From Candidatus Rokuibacteriota bacterium (GTDB lineage Bacteria > Methylomirabilota > Methylomirabilia > Rokubacteriales > CSP1-6), in the NCBI GenBank assembly GCA_016866775.1, contig VGLJ01000007.1:1-64000 (forward strand): a DNA stretch of 64,000 nt. The letters are read 5' to 3'. Positions 62,550 through 64,000 of the stretch are shown here, piece after piece. Under the pieces are notes generated by a model that was given only the letters and a program-made list of their open reading frames with translations, searched no databases and was not told the DNA's origin. The first letter of the stretch is position 1, and every line of letters begins with the position of its first letter. Made by a program: the position numbers and the translations under genes.

Positions 62550-63091
62550 GGCGAGCGATTCAGCACCTCGCGGAGTCGCTCGAGGCCGAGGCGAATCCGT
62601 GTCTTGACTGTTCCCAGCGGCTGTGTGAGCCGCTCCGCGATCTCCGTCTGCGTCAACCCTCCGTAGTACGCCAGCTCGATCACCTCGCGCTGGGCCTCGG
62701 GGAGCTGGCCGAGGGCACCGAGGACGAGATCCCGGTCTTCCGCGCGTTCGGCGGCGTCGCCTCCGGCGTCCGCCGCCGCCGCGGCCACCCGTTCGTCGAC
62801 CGGGGCGACGAAGGTCTCACTTCTTCTACGTATGGCACGTACCCGATCGATTGCTCGGGTGCGCGCGCGCATGAAAATCCAGGCCTCCGGGGTCCCACGC
62901 CCCGGATCGTAGCTTGCCGCGGACTGCCACGCCTCCCAAAAGACCTCCTGGAGCACGTCGGCGGCGTCGGCGTGATCGCGGACGATGCGGAGGATGAGCG
63001 GGTAGACCTGGCGCGCGTGGCGATCGTAGAAGCGGGCGAACGCATCACGGTCGCCCTCCGCCATGCGCCGGACGAGGTCGATGCCCGTCAT
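62546..63091 (-). CDS. ECF sigma factor, SigK-like
   Basis: 181 residues from ATG 63091. Region 2 is DAFARFYDRHARQVYPLILRIVRDHADAADVLQEVFWEAWQ and ...EAWIFMRARTRAIDRVRAIRRR. Region 4 is EAQREVIELAYYGGLTQTEIAERLTQPLGTVKTRIRLGLERLRE. The frame is open upstream, but this is where conserved sequence begins. With the anti-sigma gene overlapping its 3' end this is a standard SigK/RskA pair. The 144-bp spacer to the divergent haemoglobin gene likely contains its promoter, and that gene could be a target. Confidence 0.88.
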   Translation of the reverse strand: MTGIDLVRRMAEGDRDAFARFYDRHARQVYPLILRIVRDHADAADVLQEVFWEAWQSAASYDPGRGTPEAWIFMRARTRAIDRVRAIRRRSETFVAPVDERVAAAAADAGGDAAERAEDRDLVLGALGQLPEAQREVIELAYYGGLTQTEIAERLTQPLGTVKTRIRLGLERLREVLNRSP

Positions 63092-63235
63092 CTCGCCCTT
63101 CACTAGCAGACCCACGCGCGCGAAACAAGGCGCAGAACGCACATTGGACAGGGGTGAAACGCCGCGACCCGCGCCGAGGTTCGCAAGATCCGCCTGCCCG
63201 CCGCGTGGGTAATGTCGCCCGAGGAGGAGGACACG

Positions 63236-63685
63236 ATGCGAGCACTGGTGGCCGGCATCCTGACGGTGGTGGCGCTCGGCGCGGCGGGCTGCGCGAGCAT
63301 GGACGGCGGCGGCGGCGCCATGATGACGCAGAAGCCGCTCTACGACCGGCTCGGCGGCCGGCCCGCGATCCAGGCGGTGGTCGACGACTTCATCGGCAAC
63401 GTCGCCGCGGACCACCGCATCAACGCACGGTTCGCGACCGCGGACATCCCGCGGCTCAAGAGGCTGCTCGTCGAACAGATCTGCGAGGCGAGCGGCGGGC
63501 CGTGCAAGTACACGGGCGCCACGATGCTCGACTCGCATCGCGGCATGAAGATCACCGATGCCGAGTTCAGCGCGCTCGTCGAGGATCTCGTGAAGTCGCT
63601 CGACAAGTTCAAGGTTCCCGCGCCGGAGAAGACCGAGCTGCTGGGAGCGCTCGGAGGGATGAAGCCGCAGATCGTCGGCCAGTAA
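63236..63685 (+). CDS. Group 1 truncated haemoglobin with lipoprotein signal
   Basis: 149 residues from ATG 63236 with GAGGAGG upstream. The signal MRALVAGILTVVALGAAGCAS has a lipobox LGAAGC. The globin begins at LYDRLGGRPAIQAVVDDFIGNV, with RFATADIPRLKRLLVEQICEASGGPCKYTGATMLDSHRGMKI holding the likely proximal histidine in S-H-R-G-M. Lipid-anchored periplasmic truncated globins are uncommon but known; oxygen or NO handling is probable. Confidence 0.85.
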   Translation: MRALVAGILTVVALGAAGCASMDGGGGAMMTQKPLYDRLGGRPAIQAVVDDFIGNVAADHRINARFATADIPRLKRLLVEQICEASGGPCKYTGATMLDSHRGMKITDAEFSALVEDLVKSLDKFKVPAPEKTELLGALGGMKPQIVGQ

Positions 63686-63717
63686 CCGCGCGCGGCCCTC
63701 AGGTCGTAACGCTTACG

Positions 63718-63869
63718 CGGCCCGGGGACACGGTTCACAGAGGCGCCCCGCGCGCCGTGGATCCCCGGCTCCGAACTCGGACTGCGAGGCCGCTCCGCGG
63801 CCTCGTGTCCTCCAGTCGCCGCTTGACCCACGGCGCGCGGGGCGCCTCTGTGAACTGTGTCCCCGGCCG
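63718..63869. repeat. 152-bp near-perfect inverted repeat element
   Basis: The left arm 63718-63760 and right arm 63828-63869 are reverse complements over about 42 bases with one substitution and one indel; both include GTTCACAGAGGCGCC-type sequence (one arm in each direction). The 67-base centre holds its own perfect hairpin (GAGGCCGC 63786-63793, loop TCC, GCGGCCTC 63797-63804). No protein is encoded. It resembles a small palindromic or MITE-like element with terminal GGGGACAC ends; target-site duplications are not obvious. Confidence 0.7.
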
Positions 63870-63913
63870 CACAAACCCTGCGACCGGTTGATCGCTGCGT
63901 GGTCCCTCACCAC

Positions 63914-64000
63914 CTATGAGTAAAGCGCCTGAACACGCCGCCGGAGGTTCACGAGCGCGTCCTTCGCCGATTCGACTGTGGCGAGCTCGCCGTGTGCGGC
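63914..64000 (-). CDS. C-terminal end of an unidentified protein (partial)
   Basis: The frame reads AAHGELATVESAKDALVNLR, then RRVQALYS, before a TAG at 63916-63914, and runs off the window edge. The heptad-like helical composition suggests the end of an alpha-helical domain. It starts beyond the window and cannot be named. Confidence 0.4.
   Translation of the reverse strand, partial: AAHGELATVESAKDALVNLRRRVQALYS

Noticed and set aside
1-64000. tRNA, rRNA, CRISPR arrays, integrases or complete insertion sequences
   Set aside because: None recognised; the only repeat structures are hairpin families and one palindromic element.

Overview
The window is uniformly GC-rich bacterial DNA with tightly packed genes and short intergenic spacers. 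An outer-membrane porin, multihaem c-type cytochromes, a lipoprotein and a twin-arginine signal point to a Gram-negative (diderm) cell. The mix of branched-chain-type ABC transporter, many GAF/histidine-kinase genes, cytoplasmic molybdoenzyme and ECF sigma factors resembles soil and subsurface lineages such as Candidatus Rokubacteria/Methylomirabilota. That placement is inference from gene style only. No rRNA, tRNA or CRISPR array was recognised.

Layout. 1-7.5 kb: partial gene, retropepsin-like protein, pterin dehydratase and NHL propeller, a fused Fe-S/NrfD subunit with its molybdopterin oxidoreductase, then an ECF sigma factor overlapping an alkyltransferase that carries an Ada-type zinc domain at its C-terminus. 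7.5-8.6 kb: two gene fragments meeting at a recombination scar. 8.7-12 kb: Nudix hydrolase, DinG/XPD helicase, GNAT, EthD. 12.1-15.2 kb (minus): diiron protein, HugZ-like protein and YeeE/YedE sulfur transporter, joined by 4-base overlaps. 15.4-17.5 kb: three adjacent thiol-redox genes (peroxiredoxin-like, AhpD-like, OsmC-like), each with an in-frame UGA exactly where the family has its catalytic cysteine, and each with a hairpin whose loop starts 20 nt after the UGA. I read them as a cluster of three selenoproteins, the strongest finding here. 17.5-21.4 kb: UvrD-type helicase-nuclease and an alpha/beta hydrolase. 21.6-23.1 kb: a rearranged FecR/YVTN gene.

23.2-41.3 kb is almost entirely minus strand. 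In transcription order it holds a KDG-kinase-like PfkB, a MASE1 histidine kinase with an amber codon, glucose dehydrogenase, a GH63-like glucosidase, a glycogen-debranching-type enzyme, an outer-membrane porin, a decahaem cytochrome fused to an LVIVD propeller, a small cytochrome c, a NapC/NirT-type tetrahaem cytochrome, a cyclic-nucleotide-domain membrane protein, an NDH-2 with a C-terminal cyclic-nucleotide domain, and a GMC oxidoreductase. Read together this looks like sugar oxidation feeding quinone and then an envelope-spanning electron conduit.

41.3-54.1 kb is signalling and decay: one degraded and two intact paralogous sensor kinases (visibly less GC-rich), a truncated ketosynthase, an internally deleted FIST gene, a GAF-rich hybrid kinase, response regulators, a frameshifted GAF protein and two tiny cysteine-rich proteins. 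54.3-59 kb is a complete LivKGFHM-type operon. 59-64 kb holds small zinc-ribbon proteins, a response regulator, TtuA with a TtuB-like carrier, DinB, an RskA/SigK pair, a truncated-haemoglobin lipoprotein, a long inverted repeat and the tail of a gene running off the window.

Several genes carry one- or two-base indels in homopolymers or short repeats. Many of these may be sequence or assembly errors rather than true pseudogenes. The three UGA codons are different in kind: reading frame and conservation continue unbroken through each one.
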